Assembly: GCF_014207955.1 (NCBI RefSeq)
Contig: NZ_JACHLK010000010.1
Location: 1 to 64,000 of the forward strand
Direction: 5' to 3'
Length of the DNA: 64,000 bases
DNA from: Acidovorax soli
Lineage (GTDB): Bacteria; Pseudomonadota; Gammaproteobacteria; Burkholderiales; Burkholderiaceae_C
How positions within the stretch are numbered: position 1 is the first letter of the stretch; every line of letters begins with the position of its first letter. Below, in pieces: positions 8,304 through 16,435 of this stretch. The notes under the pieces are model-generated. The model had not been told where the DNA came from. It saw only the letters and a list, made by a program, of their open reading frames with translations, and ran no database searches. Made by a program: the position numbers and the translations under genes.

Positions 8304-9083
8304 TTACTTGGGGTCGAGTGCGATGCGTTCCAAGCCCGCCTGCGACAAACGCAGTGTTTCCAGCCGCGGGGGCAATGCGGCGGCGTCCCAGTCGCTGAGT
8401 ACCACGCGGGTGAGGCCGGGGGCGAGGGCGTGCTCTGCGGGCCGGTGGGTGTGGCCGTGCACCAGGGTGTCGGCGTTGGCCGCCTGCAGCCAGGCGAGGG
8501 TGGCGGGGGTGTCCAGGTCGGCGTAGGTGGCGCCCGACTGTTTTTTGTTCTCGCTCTCCTGGCGGATGCCGCGCGCCTGGGCGCGGCGTGTGGCCAGGGG
8601 CTGGGCCAGAAAGGCCTGCTGCCAGGCGCTGCTGCGCGCCTGCACGCGAAAGCGCTGGTAGTCCACGTCGTCCAGGCACAGCAGGTCGCCGTGGCTGAGC
8701 ACCAGGCGCTGGCCGCCGAACACCAGCACTGTGGGGTCGGCCAGGCCGGTCATGCCGGTGCGTTGCAGAAAGACCGGGCCGGCCAGGAAGTCGCGGTTGC
8801 CGTGCATGAAGTACAGCGGCAGGCGCTGCGAGGCGGCGAACAGTGCGGCGCAGCCCTCGGCCTCGAAACTGCCGGGCTCGTCGATGGCATCGTCGCCCAC
8901 CCACACCTCGAACAGGTCGCCCAGGATGAACAGCGCATCGGCCGGAGTGCTGGCCAGGTAGTGCTGGAACGCGGCCACCGTGGCGGGCTCGCTGGCCTGC
9001 AGGTGCAGGTCCGAAATGAAATCGACCGTGCGCCAGTGCGAGGGAGCGATGAGCTCCTCGAACCGGGGCACGGTCGTGGTCAC
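8304..9083 (-). CDS. lpxH: UDP-2,3-diacylglucosamine diphosphatase
   Basis: A 259-residue metallophosphoesterase of lipid A synthesis that hydrolyses UDP-2,3-diacylglucosamine to lipid X and UMP at the inner membrane. Calcineurin-type motifs are complete: FISDLHL, GDLFEVWVGDD, MHGNRDF, SHGD and HGHTHRP. Length agrees with the family (about 240-260). It lies 25 bp after the ppiB cyclophilin gene; the ppiB-lpxH pairing is common in betaproteobacteria. Essential lipid A function implies steady expression. Confidence 0.95.
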   Translation of the reverse strand: MTTTVPRFEELIAPSHWRTVDFISDLHLQASEPATVAAFQHYLASTPADALFILGDLFEVWVGDDAIDEPGSFEAEGCAALFAASQRLPLYFMHGNRDFLAGPVFLQRTGMTGLADPTVLVFGGQRLVLSHGDLLCLDDVDYQRFRVQARSSAWQQAFLAQPLATRRAQARGIRQESENKKQSGATYADLDTPATLAWLQAANADTLVHGHTHRPAEHALAPGLTRVVLSDWDAAALPPRLETLRLSQAGLERIALDPK

Positions 9084-9108
9084 GGGGTGACGCGGCCTGC
9101 TTCTGGCT

Positions 9109-9615
9109 TTACAGGGCTACGGCCTTTTCAATGATCACGTCTTCCTTCGGCACGTCATCGTGGAAGCCCTTGCGGCCGGTCTTCACGGCCTTGATCTTGT
9201 CCACCACTTCGGCGCCCGAGACCACCTTGCCGAACACGGCATAGCCCCAGCCCTGGGCCGAGGGAGCGGTGTGGTTCAGGAAGCCGTTGTCGGCCACGTT
9301 GATGAAGAACTGGGCGGTCGCAGAGTGCGGGTCGCTCGTGCGGGCCATGGCCACGGTGTAGTTGGCGTTCTTCAGGCCGTTGTTGGCTTCGTTCTGGATC
9401 GGGGCGTCGGTGCCCTTTTGCGACATGCCGGGTTCGAAGCCGCCGCCTTGCACCATGAAGCCGGGGATCACGCGGTGGAAGATGGTGTTGTTGTAGTGGC
9501 CCTTGTTCACGTAGGCCAGGAAGTTCTCCACCGACTTGGGCGCCTTGGCGGCGTCGAGTTCGAGGGTGATGACGCCGTAGCCGGCGATGTGCAGTTCGAC
9601 TTGGGGGTTGCTCAT
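9109..9615 (-). CDS. ppiB: Cytoplasmic peptidyl-prolyl cis-trans isomerase (cyclophilin B type)
   Basis: A 168-residue cyclophilin without a signal peptide. Core motifs are present: NTIFHRVIPGFMVQGG, MARTSDPHSATAQFFIN and YAVFGKVVSGAEVVDKI. It speeds proline isomerisation during protein folding. It closely resembles the next gene upstream, which has a signal peptide, so the two are tandem paralogues serving cytoplasm and periplasm. Forty bases separate them. Confidence 0.93.
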   Translation of the reverse strand: MSNPQVELHIAGYGVITLELDAAKAPKSVENFLAYVNKGHYNNTIFHRVIPGFMVQGGGFEPGMSQKGTDAPIQNEANNGLKNANYTVAMARTSDPHSATAQFFINVADNGFLNHTAPSAQGWGYAVFGKVVSGAEVVDKIKAVKTGRKGFHDDVPKEDVIIEKAVAL

Positions 9616-9655
9616 GGCAATGCTTTCTTCAGGAAAGGGGTGGAGGGGTCGCCGA

Positions 9656-10237
9656 TCACTTCACGACCGTGGCCGAGGTGATGACGATGGGGGTGGTGGG
9701 CACGTTGGCATGGCCGCCCTTGTTGCCGGTGGCCACGGCCTTGATCTTGTCGACCACTTCGGTGCCGCTCACGACCTTGCCGAACACGGCATAGCCGTGG
9801 CCGTCGGGGCTGGGGGCGTTCAGGCTGTCGTTGTTCTTCACGTTGATGAAGAACTGCGCGGTGGCCGAATCGGGGATGGACGTGCGCGCCATGGCCACGG
9901 TGTAGAGGTCGTTCTTCAGGCCGTTCTTGGCTTCCAGCGGGATGGGCGAGCGCGTGGGCTTTTGCTGCATCTCGGGCGTGAAGCCGCCGCCCTGGATCAT
10001 GAAGCCGTCCATCACGCGGTGGAAGATGGTGCCGTCGTAGTGCTTGGCGTTCACGTAGGCCAGGAAGTTCTCGACCGTCTTGGGGGCCTTGGCGGGGTCG
10101 AGCTGCAGCACGATGTCGCCCATGGAGGTGGCGAGCTTGACCTTGGGGGCGTCCTGCGCCTGGGCCGGGGCGATGCCGACGAGGGCGGACAGTGCGATGC
10201 TGGCCAGCGAGAGGGCCGCGTTTCTCTTGGAAATCAT
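9656..10237 (-). CDS. ppiA: Periplasmic peptidyl-prolyl cis-trans isomerase (cyclophilin A type)
   Basis: A 193-residue cyclophilin with a cleavable signal peptide (residues 1-27, ending APAQAQ). Catalytic segment GTIFHRVMDGFMIQGGGF and MARTSIPDSATAQFFINV match the cyclophilin core. It acts on envelope proteins in the periplasm. Its ATG overlaps the stop of the L,D-transpeptidase gene by four bases, so the two are translationally coupled, fitting a joint envelope role. Confidence 0.93.
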   Translation of the reverse strand: MISKRNAALSLASIALSALVGIAPAQAQDAPKVKLATSMGDIVLQLDPAKAPKTVENFLAYVNAKHYDGTIFHRVMDGFMIQGGGFTPEMQQKPTRSPIPLEAKNGLKNDLYTVAMARTSIPDSATAQFFINVKNNDSLNAPSPDGHGYAVFGKVVSGTEVVDKIKAVATGNKGGHANVPTTPIVITSATVVK

Positions 10238-11514
10238 CCAATCACTCCTTCAAAGAATATCTGCCATTGCTGGCCCTTGCGCTTCCAGTACTGGCGCTTG
10301 ACGGGGCCGGTGCGTGCGCCTTCGGCGACTTCGCCGAACGTTACCACCATGGTGTCGGCGGCGTCCGTCCAGCGCAGGTAAGACTTGTCCTTGAGCTGTA
10401 TCTCGCGGCCCTTGAGGGCGCGCGTCTCGGCCTGCAGCACGCTGGTCCATTCGGTCAGCGGCTTTTGCCGGTAGCTCTGGAAATCGGGCGCATAGAAGCT
10501 GGTCAGCTTGGCCATGTCGCCCTGCGATTTGGCGCTGCGCCAGGCGTTGAGCACGGCCTCGAAGGCCTTGCGCTCGGCCTGCACACTGTGCGCGGCCACC
10601 CACTGCAGCTGGCGGGCGATCACCACGGGGGTGGAGCGGGGCTCCACCTGGCGCAGGATGCGCTCCAGGTCGGGGTTGGCCAGCACCACGCAGCCATCGG
10701 TGGCCAGCGGCGCGCGCGCGAACTGGTCGGGTGGCGTGCCGTGCAGCCAGATGCCGCTGCCGGTCTTGCCGCGGCTCTGGTCCAGCGGGTTGGGGTAGTT
10801 GATGGGCAAGGCCCCGGCGCCGTAGAAGTCCTTGAGCGTGGCGGGGTCCAGGCGGCTGGTGATGAAGTACACCCCGAGCGGTGTGCGCTGGTCGCCTTCG
10901 ACCAGCTTTTCGATGCCCAGCTTGCCGACCGAGGCGTAGTAGTCGGCCACCAGCCTGAGGCCCTTGTCGGTGTTCTCGAACAGGTACAGGCGCGAGCGCG
11001 AGGCGTCGATGGCGATCGCATGGCGCGAGCGCGAGGAGAGCTCCAGGAACTGGGCCGGCATGCGGTCTGCGCCCGGGCGGTTCCTGTGGGCCTGCACGCG
11101 CTGCAGCGACTCGGTGCGCAGCTCGTCGAGCATGCCGCCGGCCTCGGGGGCGCGCGCGGCGTCGGTTTCGGGCACGTCGCCGAGCTTGCGCACGGGCCGC
11201 ACGCGGGCGTTGAGCAGGTCACCCAGGGCCAGTTGCGCCAGCTGGAAGTTGGGGTAGTCGCGCGCCAGGCTTTCGGCGCGGGCCAGGGCCTCGCGGCCGC
11301 GGCCTTCGCCGGTGAGCTGGTAGACCTCGAGCAGGCGGGTTTCGGCCTGGCCGTCGCGCAGCGCCTCGGGCGCCTTGGCGGGCTTGGCCGCGGCGCCCGT
11401 GCGCATGCGCGCCTGCGGGTTCTGCGCGAAGGCGGGCAGGGCCTGCGCAGCGCTGGCCATGGCAATGACAAAGGCCGCCGTGCGGCGGCCCCAGGGGGAC
11501 GGCTCCACCATCAT
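10234..11514 (-). CDS. L,D-transpeptidase with C-terminal NTF2-like domain
   Basis: A 426-residue exported protein: signal peptide (1-30, ending PAFAQ), a helical region, a YkuD/ErfK catalytic domain (about 166-290) with H258 in WLHGT and nucleophile C275 in TDGCVV, and an NTF2-like domain (about 305-426). L,D-transpeptidases form 3-3 peptidoglycan links or attach proteins to peptidoglycan; YafK-like members can also release them. The same C-terminal fold occurs in the next gene upstream, so the two proteins may share a site or partner. A second ATG follows directly at 11511. Confidence 0.85.
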   Translation of the reverse strand: MMVEPSPWGRRTAAFVIAMASAAQALPAFAQNPQARMRTGAAAKPAKAPEALRDGQAETRLLEVYQLTGEGRGREALARAESLARDYPNFQLAQLALGDLLNARVRPVRKLGDVPETDAARAPEAGGMLDELRTESLQRVQAHRNRPGADRMPAQFLELSSRSRHAIAIDASRSRLYLFENTDKGLRLVADYYASVGKLGIEKLVEGDQRTPLGVYFITSRLDPATLKDFYGAGALPINYPNPLDQSRGKTGSGIWLHGTPPDQFARAPLATDGCVVLANPDLERILRQVEPRSTPVVIARQLQWVAAHSVQAERKAFEAVLNAWRSAKSQGDMAKLTSFYAPDFQSYRQKPLTEWTSVLQAETRALKGREIQLKDKSYLRWTDAADTMVVTFGEVAEGARTGPVKRQYWKRKGQQWQIFFEGVIG

Positions 11515-11592
11515 GTCCGTGCGTCGTTCAGGGGCTGGTGTGTTGGCCAGCCCACGCGGTGGTGGGCACCGTCGCCATGTCGTGCATGCCCA

Positions 11593-12675
11593 TCAGCCGC
11601 CGGTGGATTCCCGCACGATGGCCCAGCGGCCGCCGTTCTGCACCAGGTCCAGCGTCTTGCGGCTGGTCACGTTGAGTGCGTCGGCGCTGTAGGCCTGGCG
11701 AAAGCGCGCCGTGGCCTTGTTGCCGCTCACGCTCACGGTGATGTCGGAGACCTGCACCGCGATCTTGGACTTGCCCACGATGCGCGCCTCGCGCTCTTTC
11801 TCCCAGGCGGCGCGGGTCTGGCGGCCTGGCGGGTCGAAGTCCTTGTCGTAGGCGGCCAGGTAGGCCTTCATGTCCTTGGCGGCCCAGGCGGCAGCCCAGG
11901 CCTGCACGGCGGCGGTCACGTCCTGGGTGGCGGCCGCTGCGGCTGCCGGAGCGGCCGGGGTGGCTGCTGCTGCCGGTGCCGGGGCTGCAGCGGCTGGCGC
12001 CGGGGCGGGCGTGGGAGCTGCCGCAGGCGCAGGGGCGGGTGCCGCCGGGGTTGCTGCCGGCGCGGGCGCCGGTGCCGGGCGCTGGGTGGCCACCACGGCG
12101 GGGGCTGGCGCGGGAGCGGCGGCGGCAGGGCGCTTGCCCGCCGGGTCGGCCGAGAACAGCTCGCGGATCAGCGCCAGCTTGGGCTTGACGGAGTTGGCAT
12201 TGGTGGCGTCGAGCTGCAGCGCCTTGTTGTAGGCCTGGCTGGCCAGCTTGGCGTAGATATCGCCCAGGTTCTCGTGCGCCGTGGCGTAGCTGGGGTTGGT
12301 GCGGATGGCCATCTCCAGCGCGGTGCGGGCCTTGTCCAGCTGGTTCTGGTTGGCGTAGAGCACAGCCAGGTTGTTGTAGGGCTCGGGCAGCTCGGGGTAC
12401 TCTTCGGTCAGCTTGGTGAAGGTGGCGATGGCCTCGGCGGGCTTGCCCGAGTCGGACTGGGCCACGCCACGCAGAAAGCGCAGCTGCGGGTCACGCGGGT
12501 TGGCCGCCAGGCGCTGGTCGGCCTTGGCCAGGGCGTCGCCCGCCTTGCCGGCCTTGAGCAGTTGCGTGATGTCCGCGTAGTCGTCGGCCGCATGCGCGAG
12601 ACCGGAGCCGATCAGGGCGGTCAGGGCCACCAGGCGCAGGAGTCGGGGGAGGGTGCGGCTAACGGGTTGCTTCAT
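11593..12675 (-). CDS. Exported TPR protein with Ala/Pro linker and NTF2-like domain
   Basis: A 360-residue periplasmic protein from the ATG at 12675. It has a signal peptide (1-30, ending GLAHA), about four tetratricopeptide repeats (residues 30-165), a long Ala/Pro linker (about 180-245) and a C-terminal NTF2-like domain related to that of the downstream L,D-transpeptidase. TPR plus a flexible linker suggests a scaffold reaching across the periplasm. First gene of the leftward envelope operon and divergent from cysS. Function beyond this is not known; the frame stays open upstream but overlaps the cysS start and lacks a signal-like start. Confidence 0.8.
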   Translation of the reverse strand: MKQPVSRTLPRLLRLVALTALIGSGLAHAADDYADITQLLKAGKAGDALAKADQRLAANPRDPQLRFLRGVAQSDSGKPAEAIATFTKLTEEYPELPEPYNNLAVLYANQNQLDKARTALEMAIRTNPSYATAHENLGDIYAKLASQAYNKALQLDATNANSVKPKLALIRELFSADPAGKRPAAAAPAPAPAVVATQRPAPAPAPAATPAAPAPAPAAAPTPAPAPAAAAPAPAAAATPAAPAAAAAATQDVTAAVQAWAAAWAAKDMKAYLAAYDKDFDPPGRQTRAAWEKEREARIVGKSKIAVQVSDITVSVSGNKATARFRQAYSADALNVTSRKTLDLVQNGGRWAIVRESTGG

Positions 12676-12692
12676 GAGGGTATGGAAGGTGT

Positions 12693-12725
12693 TTGACAGC
12701 GTCGGACCCTGGCGGGGCTTATACT
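12693..12725 (+). promoter_or_regulatory. Weak cysS promoter candidate
   Basis: TTGACA (12693-12698) and TATACT (12720-12725) lie in the divergent spacer between the TPR operon and cysS, but 21 bp apart, longer than the usual 16-18. The reverse complement of the second box, AGTATAAG, could also serve as -10 for the leftward operon. Only suggestive. Confidence 0.3.
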
Positions 12726-12892
12726 GCGGCGGATTGTAGCTGAGGGGGTGGTCATGACGGTGCGCTGTTGCCGCTGGTGATTTCGATGGGCGCCCACGCT
12801 GGGCGCGCCCCTGTCGGGGCCTGTTTCCCGCTGCTGCCGGGTGAACAGGCTTCACCCACACCCCCCTGCCGATTTCCCCAGACTGACATTCC

Positions 12893-14272
12893 ATGAGCTT
12901 GCGCATCTACAACACGCTGTCGCGTGAGTTGGAGAACTTTTCCCCGCTCGAACCTGGCCATGTGCGCATGTATGTGTGCGGCATGACCATTTACGACCTG
13001 TGCCACATCGGCCACGCCCGCATGATGATGGCGTTCGACGTGGTGCAGCGCTGGCTGCGTGCCAGCGGCCTGCGCGTGACCTACGTGCGCAACATCACGG
13101 ACATCGACGACAAGATCATCAAGCGTGCGCTGGAGCGCGGCATCACCATCCGTGCCCTCACGGACGAGATGATCGCCGCCATGCACACCGACATCGCGGC
13201 CCTGGGCATTGAGCCGCCCTCGATCGAGCCGCGCGCCACCGAGTACGTGCCGCAGATGCTCTCGCTCATCGGCACGCTCGAAGGCAAGGGCCTGGCCTAC
13301 CGCGCCAGCAATGGCGACGTGAACTACTCGGTGCGCAAGTTCGACGGCTACGGCAAGCTCTCGGGCAAGTCCATTGACGAGTTGCGTGCGGGCGAGCGTG
13401 TGGCCGTGCTCGACGGCAAGGAAGATCCGCTTGATTTCGTATTGTGGAAGGCCTCCAAGCCCGAGGAGCCGCCCGAAGCCAAGTGGGACAGCCCCTTCGG
13501 CTCGGGCCGCCCCGGCTGGCACATCGAGTGCTCGGCCATGTGTGGCGCGACGCTGGGCGAGACCTTCGACATCCACGGCGGCGGCATGGACCTGCAGTTC
13601 CCGCACCACGAGAACGAGATCGCCCAGAGCGAGGGCGCCAACGGCAAGCCCCTGGCGAAATTCTGGGTGCACAACGGCTTTGTGCGCGTGGACAACGAGA
13701 AGATGAGCAAGTCGCTCGGCAACTTCTTCACCATCCGCGAGGTGCTGGCGAAGTACGACGTCGAGACGGTGCGCTTCTTCATCGTGCGTGCCCATTACCG
13801 CAGTGCCCTGAACTACAGCGATGCCCACCTGGACGACGCGCGCAATGCCTTGAAGCGTCTGTACACCGCGCTCAGCCTGGTGGCGCCGGCCCCCGTGGCC
13901 GCCATCGACTGGGCCGACCCCTACGCCGCGCGCTTCAAGGCCGCGATGGACGAGGACTTCGGCACGCCCGAAGCCATGGCCGTGCTGTTCGAGTTGGCGG
14001 GCGAGGTGAACAAGACCCGCTCGGCCGAACTGGCCGGCCTGCTCAAGGCCCTGGGCGGCTGCCTGGGGGTGCTGCAGGGCGATCCGCAGGCCTTCCTGCA
14101 GGCCGGTGCCGGGCTGGACGAGGCCGCCATCGCCGAGCAGATCGCCGCGCGTGCTGCCGCCAAGGCCGCCAAGAATTTTGCCGAGGCGGACCGCATCCGC
14201 CAGGTGCTGCTGTCCCAGGGCATCGTGCTCAAGGATTCGGCCGCCGGCACCACCTGGGAGGCGGCCCAGTAA
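12893..14272 (+). CDS. cysS: Cysteine-tRNA ligase
   Basis: A 459-residue class I aminoacyl-tRNA synthetase that charges tRNA-Cys. Zinc-binding C29, HIGH at residues 38-41, the WHIECSAM zinc/cysteine pocket and KMSKS at about 270-274 are all present, followed by the DALR anticodon-binding region. Length is typical. It is transcribed divergently from the TPR operon; structured DNA follows the stop. Confidence 0.97.
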   Translation: MSLRIYNTLSRELENFSPLEPGHVRMYVCGMTIYDLCHIGHARMMMAFDVVQRWLRASGLRVTYVRNITDIDDKIIKRALERGITIRALTDEMIAAMHTDIAALGIEPPSIEPRATEYVPQMLSLIGTLEGKGLAYRASNGDVNYSVRKFDGYGKLSGKSIDELRAGERVAVLDGKEDPLDFVLWKASKPEEPPEAKWDSPFGSGRPGWHIECSAMCGATLGETFDIHGGGMDLQFPHHENEIAQSEGANGKPLAKFWVHNGFVRVDNEKMSKSLGNFFTIREVLAKYDVETVRFFIVRAHYRSALNYSDAHLDDARNALKRLYTALSLVAPAPVAAIDWADPYAARFKAAMDEDFGTPEAMAVLFELAGEVNKTRSAELAGLLKALGGCLGVLQGDPQAFLQAGAGLDEAAIAEQIAARAAAKAAKNFAEADRIRQVLLSQGIVLKDSAAGTTWEAAQ

Positions 14273-14280
14273 GTAAGAGC

Positions 14281-14336
14281 GAGCGGCCCACAAACCCTTC
14301 TGGCGTCGTTGCTGCGCCGAGTTGTGTGGTCCGCTC
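14281..14336 (+). terminator. Long imperfect hairpin after cysS
   Basis: GAGCGG plus CCACA (14281-14292) pairs with TGTGG/CCGCTC (14325-14336) with one mismatch, and an inner GGCG/CGCC stem (14302-14305/14315-14318) extends it. It starts nine bases past the cysS stop. There is no T-tract, so a Rho-dependent or mRNA-stabilising role is as likely as intrinsic termination. Confidence 0.35.
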
Positions 14337-14341
14337 CAAGC

Positions 14342-14397
14342 GATAGACAGACAGATAGATAGATAGCGATAGCCCGTCAGATAGTCAGATAGATAGA
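14342..14397. repeat. GATA/GACA microsatellite-like tract
   Basis: A 56-bp run built of GATA, GACA and near-variants (units such as GATAGACAGACAGATA and AGATAGATAG), with a second cluster after a short break. It is markedly AT-richer and more repetitive than anything else in the window and lies about 70 bp upstream of the DNA glycosylase start. It is not in a coding frame, so length changes could only affect expression. Confidence 0.75.
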
Positions 14398-14467
14398 ACA
14401 ACCAAGATCCGCATGCCCCCGAACGAAGAACGAATGAACGCACACGAGAACAAGAAGAACAACCAAC

Positions 14468-15217
14468 ATGGCTGCGGTACGCAAAAAAATGGCTAAAGAA
14501 GAACTGTTGGCCCCCGAAGTCGCCGCCGTTGCTGCGGCCGTTGCTGTATCCGCCGCGGCCGAGTCGTCGTCTGCCTCTGCCAAGGTCGTGGTGCCGTCCA
14601 CGCCCACCTACTGGGCCGAGGCCTGCAAGCACCTGATGAAGAAGGACCGGGTGATGAAGCGCCTGATCCCGCAGTTCGGCGATGCCGCGTTGCAGACCCG
14701 GCGCGATGCCTTCACCACGCTGGCTCGCTCCATCGTGGGCCAGCAGGTCTCGGCGCAGTCCGCCCAGGCCGTGTGGGAGCGCTTTTCCAAGCTGCCGCGC
14801 AGCATGAAGCCGGCCAATGTGCTCAAGCTCAAGGTGGACGACATGCGCGCGGCCGGCCTGTCGGCGCGCAAGGTGGACTACCTGGTGGACCTGGCCCTGC
14901 ACTTCGACGGCGGCAAGCTGCACGTGAAGGACTGGGCCTCGATGGATGACGAGGCCATCATCGCCGAGCTGGTGGCCATTCGCGGCATCGGCCGCTGGAC
15001 GGCCGAGATGTTCCTGATCTTCTACCTGATGCGCCCCAATGTCTTGCCCCTGGACGACGTGGGGTTGATCAGCGGCATCAGCCACAACTACTTCTCGGGC
15101 GAGACGGTGAGCCGCAGCGAAGCCCGCGAAGTCGCCGAGGCCTGGCGGCCCTGGGCGAGCGTGGCGACTTGGTATATTTGGCGGTCCATGGACCCCCAGC
15201 CTGTGGTCGCGTTCTGA
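14468..15217 (+). CDS. DNA-3-methyladenine glycosylase II (AlkA/HhH-GPD family)
   Basis: A 249-residue base-excision repair enzyme of the HhH-GPD superfamily. The helix-hairpin-helix is the LVAIRGIGRWTAEMF segment and the catalytic aspartate lies in VLPLDDVGL. The family removes alkylated purines such as 3-methyladenine from DNA. The first 45 residues are an unusual Ala/Ser/Val-rich extension with no homology I recognise; the conserved domain starts near PTYWAEAC. It follows cysS after a 195-bp spacer with a GATA-type repeat and precedes accA. Confidence 0.88.
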   Translation: MAAVRKKMAKEELLAPEVAAVAAAVAVSAAAESSSASAKVVVPSTPTYWAEACKHLMKKDRVMKRLIPQFGDAALQTRRDAFTTLARSIVGQQVSAQSAQAVWERFSKLPRSMKPANVLKLKVDDMRAAGLSARKVDYLVDLALHFDGGKLHVKDWASMDDEAIIAELVAIRGIGRWTAEMFLIFYLMRPNVLPLDDVGLISGISHNYFSGETVSRSEAREVAEAWRPWASVATWYIWRSMDPQPVVAF

Positions 15218-15315
15218 GCTTTCAGACAGGCGTCAAGCAAAACTCGTAACGCGTCGGTTACAGTGCGTGCCTCATTCATGGCACGCGCCCCGGGCGCGAC
15301 CCAAGGAGAACTACG

Positions 15316-16290
15316 TTGGCGAAAAAGACTTTTCTGGATTTCGAGCAGCCGATTGCCGAACTCGAAACCAAAATCGAGGAACTGCGCTACGTGCAGACCG
15401 AGAGCGCCGTCGACATCTCGGAAGAGATCGACCAGCTGAGCAAGAAGAGCCAGCAGCTCACCAAGGACATCTACGCCGAGCTGTCTCCCTGGCAGATCAC
15501 CAAGATCGCCCGCCACCCCGAGCGCCCCTACACGCTCGACTACGTGCGCGACATCTTCACCGACTTCGTCGAGCTGCACGGCGACCGCCACTACGCGGAC
15601 GACCTGTCCATCGTGGGCGGCCTGGCGCGTTTCAACGGCCATGCCTGCATGGTGCTGGGCCACCAGAAGGGGCGCGACACGAAGGAGCGCGCCATGCGCA
15701 ACTTCGGCATGAGCAAGCCTGAGGGCTACCGCAAGGCCCTGCGCCTGATGAAGACGGCCGAGAAGTTCAAGCTGCCCGTGTTCACTTTCGTGGACACGCC
15801 CGGCGCCTACCCCGGCATCGATGCCGAGGAGCGCGGCCAGTCCGAAGCCATCGGCCGCAACATCTTCGAGATGGCGCAGCTGGAAGTGCCCATCATCACC
15901 ACCATCATCGGCGAAGGCGGCTCGGGTGGCGCGCTGGCCATCAGCGTGGCCGACCAGGTGGTGATGCTGCAGTACGCCATCTACTCCGTGATCAGCCCCG
16001 AGGGCTGCGCCTCCATCCTCTGGAAGACCAGCGAGAAGGCCCAGGAAGCGGCCGACGCCCTGGGCATCACCGCCCACCGCCTCAAGGCCCTGGGCCTGGT
16101 GGACAAGATCGTGAACGAACCCGTGGGCGGTGGCCACCGCGACCACAAGCAGATGGCCGCCTTCTTGAAGCGCGCCCTGGGCGATGCCTTCCGCCAGGTG
16201 GCAGACCTCAAAACCAAGGACCTGCTGGAGCGCCGCTACGAGCGCCTGCAGAGCTACGGCCGCTTCAGCGACACCAAATCCGAGCGCTGA
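15316..16290 (+). CDS. accA: Acetyl-CoA carboxylase carboxyltransferase subunit alpha
   Basis: A 324-residue subunit that with AccD moves carboxyl from biotin to acetyl-CoA, the first step of fatty acid synthesis. Family features include the N-terminal FLDFEQPIAELE helix, the RPYTLDY region and the GEGGSGGALAI oxyanion segment. The start is TTG at 15316, chosen because AAGGAGAA lies seven bases upstream and the N-terminus fits the family; a weak start codon may limit AccA supply. A strong terminator follows. Confidence 0.97.
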   Translation: MAKKTFLDFEQPIAELETKIEELRYVQTESAVDISEEIDQLSKKSQQLTKDIYAELSPWQITKIARHPERPYTLDYVRDIFTDFVELHGDRHYADDLSIVGGLARFNGHACMVLGHQKGRDTKERAMRNFGMSKPEGYRKALRLMKTAEKFKLPVFTFVDTPGAYPGIDAEERGQSEAIGRNIFEMAQLEVPIITTIIGEGGSGGALAISVADQVVMLQYAIYSVISPEGCASILWKTSEKAQEAADALGITAHRLKALGLVDKIVNEPVGGGHRDHKQMAAFLKRALGDAFRQVADLKTKDLLERRYERLQSYGRFSDTKSER

Positions 16291-16308
16291 GCGCCCTGCC
16301 AGACACAG

Positions 16309-16338
16309 CAACGGCCCTTGAGGGCCGTTGTTTTTTTT
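16309..16338 (+). terminator. Intrinsic terminator of accA
   Basis: A 9-bp GC-rich stem CAACGGCCC (16309-16317) with GGGCCGTTG (16322-16330), a 4-base loop and eight T residues (16331-16338). Textbook rho-independent terminator 18 bases past the accA stop. Confidence 0.95.
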
Positions 16339-16435
16339 GCGCTCTGGATCGAGGGGCAGTAGCGCATATCCCGTAACCGGATGTAGCATGGCCGGATCGC
16401 CCGCCGTGGCGCGGGTGGATCGAAGGGGGCTGCGC

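Noticed and set aside
6873..9134. Rightward open frame of about 750 codons opposite the lipoprotein, mtfA and lpxH genes
   Set aside because: It overlaps three well-supported leftward genes; its translation is compositionally odd (His/Gly/Ala/Val-rich) with no domain, typical of antisense frames in GC-rich codon usage.
11900..12140. GC-rich tandem Ala/Pro codons in the TPR gene as a phase-variable repeat
   Set aside because: Codons vary along the linker and no exact tandem unit is kept, so slippage is not favoured; it is an ordinary flexible linker.
10192..12696. Rightward 834-codon open frame opposite the envelope operon
   Set aside because: Shadow of the L,D-transpeptidase and TPR genes; Gly/Arg-rich repeats come from the reverse complement of the Ala/Pro linker.
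14342..14397. GATA/GACA tract considered as a CRISPR-like array
   Set aside because: Units are four bases with no spacers and no cas genes nearby; a simple-sequence repeat.
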